In this document: positions 11,501-25,795 of the stretch, piece after piece
Layout: each line of letters opens with the position of its first letter
Numbering within the stretch: position 1 is the first letter of the stretch
Assembly (NCBI GenBank): GCA_005784505.1
Contig: VCAZ01000117.1
Span: forward strand, 954,501-1,018,500
DNA length: 64,000 bases
Direction: 5' to 3'
Source of the DNA: Bagarius yarrelli
Taxonomy: Eukaryota; Chordata; Actinopteri; Siluriformes; Sisoridae
Program-made: the position numbers and the translations under genes
The notes under the pieces: generated by a model
The model's database searches: none
Told to the model about the DNA's origin: nothing
Seen by the model: the letters and a program-made list of their open reading frames with translations, nothing else

Positions 11501-14500
11501 TGCTTATCATCGCTATCGTTCGTCTATCTGTTATATCGTGGATTATTTTGTATTTAGATTTGACTACTTTCTAACCCTAGCTCAGTTGCAGGTTAGGTAC
11601 TAGCTCGCAAATGGACATCTGTTCATTTTACCTTATAATGAAATCCAGCTGAGCCACATCTGCAATTTCTTCCTGAAATCCTATTGGAGCTTCAATATAA
11701 AAGTTGCTGTATGATATAAATCGCATGATTTATTGATATAATATGATTTATCGCTTAACGGAGGTTAATGGTAAGTAGAAATATGGGCTGTGGCATAAAG
11801 ACGTGTGAGGAGACCGAGTGTACTGAACAGTGTTATTTCATCATAAAAACAAAGAGCCAATCGGCTTGCGATATGCACTATTGCACATCTGTTTAAAGGC
11901 AAAATATTTATAGAATTTGAATTATAACGATTATAACTAAAGCTTTGTATGTTGGCATCAAAAAAGCATCAGTTCAGTGCATCAATAATGCACTAAATGC
12001 CTGATAATGTTGTGGTGAATCTGCACCAAAGGCAACATGCCCTCCACTGGACAACGACTGTTTTAATGACCGCTGAGTCAGCGCAGGAAAAAAGGGTCAT
12101 CACTGCGGTACTGCAGCTCTGTCTCACACTCGCGTACAGACAGGTGCTTACATATTCCCTACAAACATTCCTTACTAGAAGCTTGTGGTCATGTGCACTT
12201 AAACACAGAGATGTTCACTCCCATTAGACAAACACTAAAGCTGTATGTGACCGAGATCAAGTCTATTTTTTCAGCAGTAGGGCGTGGCCATGTTCACACA
12301 CTCGGCAGTGCAGCGTGCCGGAGATCACGCTGTCAGGGTGCAGCGGTGGGACACCTCCTTCTCCCTTTTGGAGTTTGTAGGGAAATAACGTGTAGGAGCA
12401 ATAAAAACATCCCAGACGTGGCAGATTTATTTTTGCTCATTCTCACACGTCATGTATATTAATGAGAGAAAAATAAATCATGTCTAGAACCCGTACATAT
12501 CTTTTGGGAACAATACGTCCCGTAGATTTTCCAGCACAGATTTGTCGATCTTATAAAGAGATTAAAAAAATTATTGCTGTTATAAGAACTAAAGCACTTT
12601 ATGATCTTAAGAAGTTTTAGACCAAAATGATCTTTTGTATGTTAAATTTCTTTGGTTAATAAATGTGACAGTGCAGAGTTTATCTGACCTCTAATGATGT
12701 ATAATCTAATCTGGTATTCCAGGCAAACTGCATTTAATTCTTTTGCTGTAATTACTTTAACAGAGAGGCTGTCAAAGTCATAAAAACACTAATAAAATAA
12801 CGGCTTATTCTATAAACCAACAAAATTTGTCTGGGAAATGTTTAAAAAATGTGGAATTTTTTTGGAAATTTTACAAGTTAAATTACAGTGGTACCCTGAC
12901 TTACGAGTGTCCCAACTAACAAGTTTTTTGAGATACAAGTCGTCTCTCGGCCATTTTTTTTTTTTGCTTTAAGTTGCGAACTAAAATTCAGGTTACAAGC
13001 CAGACTCAGACACCCGACTGCTAGTTGGCGTAGCGAACACCACAGCGAACGTCGCAACATTCGCCCAGCATCCCGTGTCTCACTCGATAGTTAGTCAGAC
13101 ATGCGCATTAGCATGTGGAGTCGTCTGATCTCTAAGGTAAATGCTGTACATTATACTTAATAAACCCAGTTTATTACAGCACATCCTATTGTATTGTATT
13201 GTATTGTATTATAACATTAATTATTTTTAAGTATATTTTTTTGATAATTGCGTTGTGTTTTTTGGGGATCCGGAACGGATTATTGGCTTTTCAGTTCATT
13301 TCAATGGGAAAATTGATTTGACTTTAATTTATATACAAAAACTTATATACACATTTTGTATAACTAATACACATTTAGGAAGGCTGCCAAACCGAGCGCC
13401 GAACCTGACGACTCAATTAGCATGACAACTTTAAACCACCTCAGGAAAATATAAACACAAGCCTGGTGGACAGAGAAACAAGAAGAGAAACATATTAAGT
13501 AGTGTTTGTATGACATGTCGTCACTGTTGTTTGTATGCTGGTAGCCACCATTAACCATTCTGTGATGGACTGGCAACCTGTCTTTGGTGACTGGATAGCT
13601 TAAAATATTTTACAAGATTAAATCCTGATCATGATCACCTTTTAACAACAGACATTGTCCCAAAGCAGCTTTACATAGAATGCAGTACCAGTGAAAAGAG
13701 TTTGTCCCTAATAAGCAAGCAGAAGGCTACTGTGACAAAGAAAAACAAAGTAGAAGTAGATGAAGTAGAAAGAAACATTGAGAGGAACCAGACTCAGTAT
13801 GGAAACCATCCTCATTTGGGTGACACCCAGGTTATTGGGCAATGGTGGCACAAATAATTAAGGCGTTGAGGTGCTGATCTGGAGACCAGGAAGACCAGGA
13901 TTCAAGCCCCACCACCGCCAGCTGTTGATCTGAGGACCAGAAACACCCGGGTTTGAACCCCACCCACCGGCAAGCCAACCACTGTTGGGTCCTTAAGCAA
14001 GACCCTTAACCCTTCCTGCTCCGGGGGCGCTGCATCATAGCTGACCCTGCGCTCTGACCCCAACTTACTAAGATGGGATATGCGATAAAAGAATTTCACT
14101 GTGCTGTAAAAAAAAAGTATAATTTACATTTACATTATTTTTAATTACAGCATACTGTAATAACCAAAGGTAGTGTTAACTGTAGCCTTGTGACAGCGGA
14201 GCAAAGTAAGTCCCAGTCCATCCTCGAAGCTTTTCAAAATCGAGGAAAGGTCTGTGCTACCTCAGGGGCAGGTAAACCAGCCCTCGAGAGAGAGAAAGGA
14301 GGAAAGAGAAAGATATCGATTAGTAAGCGTATTGTTGCGTAAGAGTTAAGGACATGTTGTGTAGATTCTGGCAGTCTCTTCAGATTCGGCTCTATACACT
14401 GAGGAAGCTAAATGCTGCTTAGTTAATTTGGTTGTTTAGTTGGTGGTTTTTTGTTTTTAAATTTTAATTAGAGTTGTGTGAATGAAATGACTACACAGCA

Positions 14501-17500
14501 AATCAAAACTTCAAACTGTTCAGTATTTGATATATAATAGAAAAAAAGTCTCGGGCTTCTAAAAGCCTTGGCTCACTGGGTGTGTCTTTACTTAGAAAAG
14601 GTTTATTTTGAAGGAATTCTTATCCCAGCTGTGTCAAATCCATATAGCAACTCTAACACACACACACACACACACACACACACTTAGAAGAAATGTTGCC
14701 TGCAGATGGTTATTGCAAAATGTGAAGTCGTGAAGAAATATTTACTCTGTAGAAAGTGTGTGCTTTTTGTTGAGGTCCCCCCCCCCCCTAAAGTATCATG
14801 TCTGCAGATTCCTTACAGCATACTTCAGTAAAAGTAAGTGAGGTGGTTAATGTTCTCCACCTGTGCTCCTTTGGCGTGTTCTCCTTGTTTCCTTTAGCTT
14901 TTCTGGCTCTCCTATGCACCCAGTTTTCCTTCATTCTTTTAAAATCTCCTGGCTTAATGTGTGTGTTTGTGTACGTAAATTCCAGGCATTTATGCTGCAT
15001 TTACACTGCATGTATCAAGTGACCCAAATCAGATGGGCTATGGCGAACGACCATGTAAGCAATAAAAAAGCAAATGGATTCCGATAATTTTAGATCAGTG
15101 TGAATCGGATATGTGCATTAGCGTCTGCTATGTAAGCAGACATATCGGATTTTCACCTGTCAATGCGAGTCGAACATTATTGAATAAGCAACGCTGGCGC
15201 ATGACATCATCCCAGGTGGACACCAACAGCAATATACAGTAAATATAACTTAGCACAACTCTGGATTTTTATATTTATTATTTTGTTCATTAAAAAATAA
15301 TATATATGCATTTATAATAGAATATTCAATACAGGGATCTCCTTTTTTTAAAGCTAAAAAGTAAAATAGTAAAATACAGAATAATCTTTTCGTCTTCGTT
15401 CATTGCGTCCATTGATAATTGTGCTGTTTTTACTTTCTTTTCCGGTCAGTTCATCTACATTGGGTTGTTTTACCGTGTATAGTATATCGGATACGAGTTA
15501 TTTTAAACACTAGTGTGCAGTAAGTCCTCCTCTGCTTCCTAAACACTAATAGAAGCTGACCTACATTTACAACATTTGCTAAATTCTAATATTTGTTTTA
15601 TTAAATTGTATTAATTTATTCCCAACAGTTTATTCTCTTCATTTTGTAGTGTTTTTCCTGCTGCACTGCTTCCAGTCTGGTATGTGGATGGTATTTTTTG
15701 TACAATCAGATTTCAGTTTCTATGTGCTGCCATGTTAATCTAATCTGCCTTCAGAATAAGTTGTGCTGCTCATGGAACTTAAACTATATTAGCAGCGGCA
15801 GATTGATAATTGATCAATAATAAAGACCTGTCTCCCAAAGGCCGCTAGCTTGCGTACGATGACATCAGCATTTTTCTGTCCTCTGACTGGTTGATCAGAA
15901 TAAATTCTTACAGCCTACAGACTAACGAAACGTACAGGTTTGTACAGTTTTATTAGAATTTTTATGCCCACAGTGGCTGATGGAGGAGGAGGAGAAATTA
16001 ACTTAGTTTCAGACATACTTTTTGAGGCGGACTTTTCCGGAAAAGTTAGACATGGAGAGGAGAGGCCGGCTAACCCACGAAGAAAACTAGCTTGTCTCAG
16101 CCCGGGAAAGAGTTTGTTCACCACTTCGAGACCAATGTATTATATATATTATATATATTTAATTAATTTTTTTTATGTTTTTGTGATGTTTTATTAATAC
16201 TAAGATAAATATTAATTCTGGACTGCTCCAGATGATGTATGTGGCACAGTTCTGGTTGTAGTTTAGAGGTTTGGAGTCTAAACAGGGTTTCTTGCTTTAG
16301 TAAAAATGTTTTTCATCCTTAATACGTAAAATGTCTCTCTGTCTGTAATTCCACGTCATGTTATATTGTGTTTTTGTATAGTACTGATGGTTTCTATAAT
16401 TACGATGTGATAGTGGTGGTATTAAGAGGTGTATCAGTCGGGTAAATCCCCACTGAAGACCCAGGTACCAAATGCACCGCCTGCCACTGGTTTTAAATGA
16501 TGATGTAAGCGGGTTATCAGAAAAATCGAATAGAGTCACAAAATTGGAATTGGGCATCAAGGCCTGCAGTGTAAATGCTGCTTTGTAGGTATTTGTTGTC
16601 ATATTCATTCTGTATCATTCACAATAAGCATTGGCTTTAACCTGAATGAGGAAGTGTGTGATATTTGGTGCATGTGCAAAGGCTCAGATTTAGGTCATGC
16701 TCGTGCCTCACAGTCTGTGCCGGATGGTGTTAAACTGACAGGGAGCATCTGCTGTCTGCACGTACATGTGTGTGAAGGGGGGAGGCTGAAGCAAGAGCAT
16801 TCATGTCAGTTTGAGGTCAGGTTAAGGTTTGTAGGATTCATTACACCTTGCTGGATTTCTTTCACTCATACCAGGATAAATGCTTAACATGATGTATAGT
16901 AATGATTGCTAATGAAAGCTATTAGTATTAGTGCACTGTGTCTACATCACCATATATACACAAACACACTGGGGTCTTGAAAGACTAATTGTATTTTACA
17001 ATTTATTAGTATTTTTCAATGATGGAAATACAGTTAAAAGTCGGTGGACAGACATCTTACCAGCACAGCCATAAATCTTTCTTCCTCAAACTGTTGCCTC
17101 AAAGTCTGAAGCACACAGTTGTCCAGAATGACTTTATATACTGGAAGTATAAAAAACCCAAACACTGTTCCAGCATGACAATGCACCTGTGCACAAAACC
17201 CCTAAACTCCATAAAAGACATGCTGTGGACATGTGGTGTTGGAGTGGAAGAACTCTCATGCCCTGTACACGAGTCCTGATTCTGACTCAACCCTTTCATC
17301 TGAATACCTTTGGGGTGAACTGAACACAGACTGTTCACCAGACCTCCTCACCTCAACATTAGTGTCTAATCTCATTAATACTATAGTAACTAAATAATCA
17401 AATCCTCACAGTCACATGACACAGTTTATCGGAAAGGCCTTTTAGAAGTGTGGAGGTTTGTCATAGGCGGAGAGTAAAACTAACTCTGGAATATGTGAAG

Positions 17501-20500
17501 GTGTCAAAATACTATTTAGAATTATTTGTTATAAACAACATACTATAGTCTTTCAAATCTTTTAATAGATAAAAGTTTTCCATCAGAAAATGTGTATATA
17601 TATATATATTTTTTGTATTTGAAGCGTTTGCAAAACCTAAAACATATTTAAAGTGGCTTGAATGGTGAAAGCATTGTTTAATTTGCTATGAAATCTCGTT
17701 ATTTGTTCCTTTTTTCTAAATAAATGAATAAAAAAAGGAATAGAATCGGGTTAGTCGGATCTTCAGTTCTGTTCAGTGGATAGAGCAGTTTTATAATATC
17801 CGGATGTACTTTTAGATCCTAGAACAAATTAACTAGAGGTGACCGTGAGCAGTCCAATATTATGACAAAATGATGAAAATATTATTCTTACAGTGTTGGC
17901 GTGAAGAGTAAAGTCAGTCAATGCTGAGTGTGATGTTAAGTCTGGAAACCTGTGGCTTAGTGGCTAGCACAGTTGCCTTACACCAAGAAGGTCCTGGGTT
18001 TGATTCCCAAGTCTTTCTGTCTGGAATTTGCATGTTCTCTCTGTGCTTGTGTGGGTTTAATCCGGGTTCTCCGGTTTCCTCCCACAGTCCAAAAAAACAT
18101 GTGTTAGGTTGATTGGTGATTCCAAATTGCCCATAGAAGTAGGTGTGTGTGTGGCCCTGTGATGGACTGGCAACCTGTCCAGGGTGTCCCCCTCCTGCAT
18201 TTCGCCCTTTCAGAGACGGCTGGGATAGACTCCAGCAAATCCCTGTGACCCAGAATTAGGGAATAAGCAGGTATAGAAGATAAATAAATGACTTATTTAG
18301 ATTTTTGTAAAATACTGTATAAATAAAGATATTAAAATATTACTTCAAAAACTGTAACCTTATTCAAAGTTTGTTTTTATAAGCTACTTTTAGATGAAAG
18401 AGACTTTAAAATAAATCAAATGAATCTGAATCAATATCAGATTATTGCACTTAGTGGACATTTTATCTACTAATACATTTTTGGGGGTAAAATTTAACAC
18501 GGTTACCTCCATTTTTTGTTTGCTTCAGTCAAAGTAATACTGCAGTGCTACTGCAAAAATACTCATTAACACTCTTCATCCTGCAGCTTGCTGTATAGTA
18601 TTCATACTCTAATATTTTTTTTATAAATGGAACAGTGTGAAATTTGCTGGGGAGGAAGAAGAAGACTCAGGTCGGCTCGTAGCTTTTGGAAGGGTTTTTT
18701 TTTGGGTGCTTACAAAATCCTGACAATGTAGATTCCAGCATTACGTTATAGTTTAAGTATTAGCCAGAGAAGTCAGCCTTCTTTAACAAAGTGAGGGGGA
18801 GAGAAAGGAAGGAAAATGAAGTTATGCAGGAGTTTGCTGATAATGTTTTACAAATCTGTTCCACATGGAGGTGTGGAGGTGTGTTTGCTGTTCTTTAATG
18901 CATTTTGTGTCACTTTACAGTTTTATTCTGATGACATCTTCAATTTTGAAGATGCTTTTAGTGCAGGGTGCACACACACACACACACACACACTTTCAAA
19001 TTGCTTAAGATATTGAGCTTGATGGATTGTCGAGGTTAAAGATGTATAAAAAAAAATTACACTTAAAGCATTTGGCTGTAATCCAGAGTGGTTTCTCATT
19101 TATACAACCAAGCATTCGAAGCTCAGGGGCCCCAGCCGTGGCAGCTTGATGGTCTGAAGGACTAAACTCATGGTCTTTCAATCAGCAGTTTAAAACCTTA
19201 ACCATTGAGCTACCACTTGCCCACATATATGATAAAATATCTTTCAGATACTGAAGCTAAATGGTTCCAGGAGAATGTTTTAACAGTAAACACTAAAAAA
19301 GCGAAACTCGGTGGACAAAATTAGGTGCTGATGTCCTCAAAGTTGCGTTTAATATTCTATTCAAGGCCCTGTTTAAACCTGACCTTTAGCAACCCCTTTA
19401 AATAAACCTTTTCGCCTAATGCTAACTGGCTGTTTTTAGGTCCAGAAGAGATTCACTCAGCTTTCTTTCGATTTTAGGAACGTCTACCACCAAAAAATCT
19501 AGCTCTGCAGGGCTCTGCAAAACTTAAAAGTTTCTGGTAGTGCTCCAGGCAGGTACTATTGGTAGCCTAATGAAAAAAGACTATTTCGATAGCAATAATA
19601 TAAATAAAAATCCAATTACAATCATCAATACAAATATTTGCTTTTGACTCAACAGGCTATTCCAAATGTCAGTGATTTTTGCAATTCCTGCAAATGTGTG
19701 TATCTCTATTACATGTTTAAAATTGCTGTGTGAGATTTCACTCGTCCCGTGAGGACAGTAATGACTGACAGGATTATTTTGGAAAAATTAATGAGCAACA
19801 GATCACATCACTGACAAATATCGCATAAGCATCAGTGCTTGTTATTGAGTTTTCTGTAAACATTGTTGCTGGTAGTCCATGTTTTATTTGCTGTAATAAT
19901 TCCTCACATCCAGCAGTCATCTAAGTACTCATCTGGGAAAGTGGTGGCTTATGGGTAAGCTGTTGAACTACCAACCCGACGATTGTGGGTTCGATTCCCA
20001 GCTCCACTGCTCAACCCCTAATTGCTTAGTTGTATAAATAAATGTAAGTCGCTCTGGGTAAGGGCGTCTGCCAAATGCTGTAAACGTACTTGTGTGGCTC
20101 AATTCCGAACTGGATTAAATCATGAATTCCAGAGTGCTGAAGTCCTTAACTCAGATTTCTGATTCAGATTCCTGTTCTGAATTGATCTACAGCCATTTGA
20201 CATGCCCGTGAAAATAAAAGTGTCTTTCCGAATGTACTTTATTTAGCCTCATTACAAAATGGCTTCAATTATTACTCTGTTGAGTTGACTGAAATTTCAG
20301 AAATAAATTGCCGGCAGGTTATTCAGTGAGATTTTTTCTATAAGTTGGTACAGCATTGAAAACTGGCTTACACATTAATCATTTTTTGAAAAGTGAACAA
20401 AAAAGTTAAATTCTTATGAAAAATAGCTTAACTGTAAAAGATTTTGCTGTAATGTTAAGATATTACATGTGGTTCGAAAATGTAATATAGTATGTAGAAA

Positions 20501-23261
20501 GAGGCTGTAAGTAAACTCATGGTGCTGTAGGTTTGTGTCTGTTTTGCTCCATTTTTAGCCGACTCCCCATGGACTCACACATGAAAGCCGACTCCCCCTT
20601 AATGTCGGTCGTTACATTGAACAATGTCTGGGTGTGTGAGTGAGTCAGGGTCCATGAGACTGGTCTATAGAGCTGTAACCACGCATTCCGACATGCTTGA
20701 GAAAAGTCCAGGTTGTTAAACACGGCTTTAAAAAGTGTGTGACTCAAATCGGAATCTGCTTGTGTTTCATTTTATGTATTTAGGGGGAAGTATTGCACTG
20801 GTCTTGGGCCTTTTTTTGTAAATTTCCCTCTTCCTCCTTGGTAAGAATCTGAGACAGGACCCTCAGGAAGGAAGACTATTCTTATCTTAAGAGGCTTCAA
20901 CAATATCCTTAAACACACAAACGGCTACATGTGTACACACCGATTCTCTCACGACCCTTTCTCTATTGTCTCGCTAATCAGCCTAGACAGCTGGAGATTA
21001 GACAGGGAAGTGGTAGCGCAGTGGTCAAGGTGTTGGACTGCTAATTGGAAGATTTCGAATCCCAGCACCACCAATTTGCCAAAAAAGTCTAATGAGATCA
21101 TTGTTACACCCCACTTATCAAGTGACCCAATGACAGACGATCGCGTAAGCAGGAAAAAAGCACATGAATTCCGATATTTTCAGATCGGTTTTAGGCCTTA
21201 ATCATTTATTCATTCATCTTTTATACCCGCTTATTCTCTAATTCAGGGTCACAGAAATCTGCTGGAGCCTAGCAGGGTACACCTCGAACAGGTCGCCAGT
21301 CCATCACAGGGCCACACACACACTCACACTTACTCCTATGGGCAATTTAGAGTCACCAATTAACCTAACATAATGTTTTTGGACTGTGGGAGGATACCGG
21401 AGAACCCGGAGCAAACCCACGCAAGCACAGGGAGAACATGCAAACTTTACACAAAAAGACCCCTGCCTGGGATTCGAACCAGGGACCTCCTTGCTGCGAG
21501 GCAACAAAGCTAATTGGGGCAGTGGTGACTCCACTGGTGGGCAGTGGGGCAGTGGTGGCTCAAATGGTTAAGGTGCTGAGTTGCTGATCTGAAGACCAGA
21601 AACACCTGGGTTCAAGCCCCACCACTGGCAAGCCAACCACTGTTGGGTGTCCTTGAGCAAGACTCTTAACCCTTCCTGCTCCAGGGGCCCCCCCTTGACT
21701 CCCCAACCTACTAAGATGGGATATGCGAAAAATACATTTCATTGTACATGTACCTTGTGTCTATTGATTAATACGCCGTTTTTTACTTAATTTCTGGTCA
21801 GTATGTCTACATTGGGTTGTTTTTTGCCGTGTATAATGTAAATGCAGATGTCAGATATGGGTCAGTTTTAAAAAGATGATGTAAGCGAGTCATCAAAAAA
21901 ATTGGATATAGACACAGAATTGGGCATCAAAACCTGCAGTGTAAATGCGGCCTTATTCATAGTGGTAGTGAGGAGAGAGAGACTGATAGAGGGACTGATA
22001 CGTAACCATAATAACATTTAGTCTTCCGTGTGTGGCTGTGTGTATATATGTGTGTGTGTATATGTGTTGAAAAGAGGGAGCTTTATTTTTACTTATTTTC
22101 AATAATTCTATACAGAGATTAAAATGTACTAGAATAAAAGTCTTTTATACTGTCCAATATCTATGTACATTGTTTTTCTGCAGTTTCTAGCTTTATTTTC
22201 TAGATTTTTCTTCTTATATTTTATTTTTAGTAATTGTTTTATTTTATTTCAACTGTTTTTTGCACTGCCAACAATGGTGTAAGAGACAGACTGCTAAAAA
22301 GTGGAAAGGCAGAAAGAAAAACAGAGCGAGTGATCGATGGGTAAGAGTATGTGCCAGCTGAGTGTGTGTGTGTGTGTGTGTATGTATGTGTGTGTGCGCA
22401 CACTTCATGTGTGCACTTGTCATACTGTGCCTTTACTAGTGCAGGAAATTTTTACTAGTCGCTTCGAATAAAATATTTTGGTTCCTGTATTTGAAGCATT
22501 TTTCCACGTATATTGATCGGTGTGTTTTGGGAAGCTTTTCCACGTCTGCTTTATTACGAGAAGTGTATCAAATTACGGTTGAGATGATCTCAGCCCGATT
22601 CCTGGCTCCTTTTTTATTCTCTTTAATCGTGTTCCAGTCTCTCTGTCTCCCTCTGGGGACCTATAAGCACTGAGGCACTGCAGATTAAATATTCATACTA
22701 TTATGAACATGTTCCTTTAATAATCATAAAAATGTCCGTACTCAGACCTGCCACACGGCTCCAGAGGGGTTAAAGGGACAGATCACTCAAAAATGAAAAT
22801 TCTGTCATTAGTTATTCACCCTTGGGTTGTTCCAAACCCGTAAGATCTTCTTTCATCTTCAGGACACAATGTAAGATGTTTGTGATGAAATCTGCAGGCT
22901 CTCTGCCCCACCCCACCCCCCACCCCCCATAGCCAGCAGGGTCACTACCATGTTTAGAACCCAAGAAAGTACCAAGATGATCGATAAAGAAGTCCATCTG
23001 ACCTCAGTGCTTTAACTGTTATATTATAAAGCTACGAGAATATACTTTTTGTGTGTAAAGAAAACAAAAATAACTTTTTTCCCCTCCATTTTCTTCTCTA
23101 CTGCTTTTCCTCCTTATTATTGATTTTCTATGGTGGCTGGCAAACCCGCTTTTGGCACATATACCGCCACCTACTGGAGTGTGGAGCGTTGATGCTGGGG
23201 GAAACAAAACAAAATTTATTAAATAAATAAGGGTTAGGGTTCAACTCTAGGTTTCTCTTTC

Positions 23262-23301
<40 letters not shown>

Positions 23302-23427
23302 GTCCCTCTCTTCCCCCCCCTCTATTTCTACTTCTCCATCCTTTTTTCTGTCTGTCTCTCTCTCTTCCTTTATACTCCTTTCTCTTTGTCTCTCTCTCTT
23401 TCCCTTCCTCTTTCTCTGTTTGTCTCC

Positions 23428-23471
<44 letters not shown>

Positions 23472-23615
23472 CTCTCTCTCTCTTTCTACTTCTCCATCCT
23501 TTTTTCTCTGTCTGTCTCTCTCTCTTTCTTTATACTCCTTTCTCTTTGTCTCTCTCTCTTTCCCTTCCCTTTTTCTTGTCTTCTCCTTCTCCCCTTACGT
23601 TCCTCTTTCCTCTCC

Positions 23616-23658
<43 letters not shown>

Positions 23659-25752
23659 TGGTGCTGATGGATTTTAAATATATCAAAAATGAAGTGGAAA
23701 CAAGAAGTGTAATTTTCAGTTCCGCCGTCGTTAGTGAAAGTAAACATTTACATTTAAGGAAATTCAGCATTAGTGGAAATTGGTGGAAATGTGAGACTTT
23801 AAAGCATCTTTTACATTTTGACCTTTCACTCCCCCCTCTTTCACCCTCTCTCTCCCCTTTCACCAGACACACATGGTGGAAATATTCTTTGTAACCCTAT
23901 ATGAAGTCATTTCCCCCTCAGTGCTCCTTCTCCATCATGCTGAAAAGTGCGGAATTTGGCCTATTTTTTTTTACCTCTTTCTACCTTTTGTCACATTTTA
24001 TTCAGTCCTGTGTGTTAAATACAAACGGGGGGGGGAGCAGGAGAGAAAGGCAGAGAGAGCGAGAGAGAATGAGAAAGAGAGCGTGAGAGAGAGAGAAAGC
24101 AAGAGAGAAAGACAGAGAGAGCGAGAAGAAAGAGAAGTGAGAGGGTGAGAGAGAGTGAGACGTACCTTCCCCTGCTTCCTAAAATGCGTTTCATGCTGCT
24201 ATGTTTTTCCATAGGCGTTTTTTCACTAGAGCCCTGACCTCTGACCTCTGCTGTTTCCTGTGTGAATGTGCGTCACATTCCGCAATTGTGTTTTTATGTG
24301 CATGAGTGCGAGTGCATTTCCTTAGATTTTAGGAAATGATTTATAAAACCTCTTTTATTGTAAAATTACTTTTGTTATTATATTGTGTAATTATTATGAC
24401 GCACAATGTTTTCTGTATGCAAACTGTAAGATATGTTCATGTCTTTAATCCGTTGGAAAAAATTAAGTGCAGAGACTGAGCGATTTCCTTAGAATGCAGA
24501 CTGAGCAATAATAATAAGAGTACACGAAGTACACCTCAGAATAATAATATATTAAAAATACATTTAGATTAAATCAATCACTGGAAATAATACAAAATGA
24601 ATTATATTGCAGACAATACAAAATAAAATACACTACCCACAAAATACAAAACACACATAATGGCCGCTGTCTGATGCACTTTTAAACATGTTTAGACAAT
24701 GTTTTTAAAATAAAAGTACGGCTTTATTACACAAAACGGACAGGTGGTAATATTGTTTTGTGTTTATTTTCATAACTTGTCTTGATTTTTCAAGGCCTAT
24801 TGGTAAATCTGTTTTTAGTAATAAACTATAAAATGTAATAAATGAACCCTCTAATTTTTGGGGCTTTAGTCATTGCTGGGATCAATTATAAAGCTGGCAG
24901 CATTAACAATTTATATAAATGGAAATATATATCGTTATTGATCAATATGGAATAAAATTGATTGAGCCCTAAACATAAGGACAGGACAAAATACACCACC
25001 AGAGGAAATAGGACAGACGCAGGACAGAATGGAAGCAGATTTAGACAAATAAAATAAACCGCATACAAAATGGCGAGCAAAAAAAAAATAACTAGGAACT
25101 CAATGCAGAATAAAAATACAGAATAAAAATATATTATAAAATGATTTGCATAGCAAACGTCTGTGTATAAATACTTTAGACATTAGTATGTGTAATGTCA
25201 TGGCACGTTTTCGTACTAGTGTGCTAAAGAAATAAATGTCCTTTTTGCCTCATTTCTAAATATTTCTTTACATTTTTTAAAACACTTTGCTACACAATGC
25301 CAGTCCCTGTACGGTTAACATGTTTGTGTCGATCGAGATCGTTTGCATTCGCTTACCGCAGGAAAACAGCGAGGACCTGTTCTCCGACCTGCGCCGTGCA
25401 GTTTTCTTGGTTTCTTTTTATTAGATGTATAATTTTTACCTCTGGTTTCTTTCATCATGTTTGTGTTTATAAGCGGGGAAAATTTGCTTCTTCAATAAAA
25501 GCATGGCTGTAATTTGCTCGCACAAATAAGTGGTAATGAGCACGTTAATCAACCCGACACATTCGATCGAGCAAAACGACGTAATGTTTGCACCATTGTC
25601 ACATAAACAAGACTTTCTTAACTTGCAAACATTAAGACTCAAAGCTGACATCAAAAGAATAACGCTCCACTTAAGGGTGTTTATCATTATGGACAATCAT
25701 TTTCCTGTGTTGATTTTTTTTTTTTTTTTTAATCAATGATGGCATAGTTTTG

Positions 25753-25795
<43 letters not shown>

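Larger units (their letters stand above)
21083..21955 (+). mobile_element. Second copy of the ACACTGCA-terminus element, with two nested insertions
   Basis: Left part TCAAGTGACCCAATGACAGA and right part GAATTGGGCATCAAAACCTG then CAGTGTAAATGCGGCC match the 14.99-16.59 kb element. It is interrupted by 21.20-21.52 and 21.54-21.77 kb repeats. Confidence 0.65.

Noticed and set aside
16654..16887. 77-residue + strand frame with Cys residues
   Set aside because: No flanking splice sites that fit, no family resemblance, inside hspa12a intron 1.
19936..20010. tRNA gene
   Set aside because: A- and B-box-like motifs belong to SINE heads; no cloverleaf or anticodon arm can be drawn and the same sequence is dispersed many times.
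23300..23872. Ser/Leu- or Arg/Glu-rich frames over 90 residues
   Set aside because: CT/GA simple repeats read in frame.
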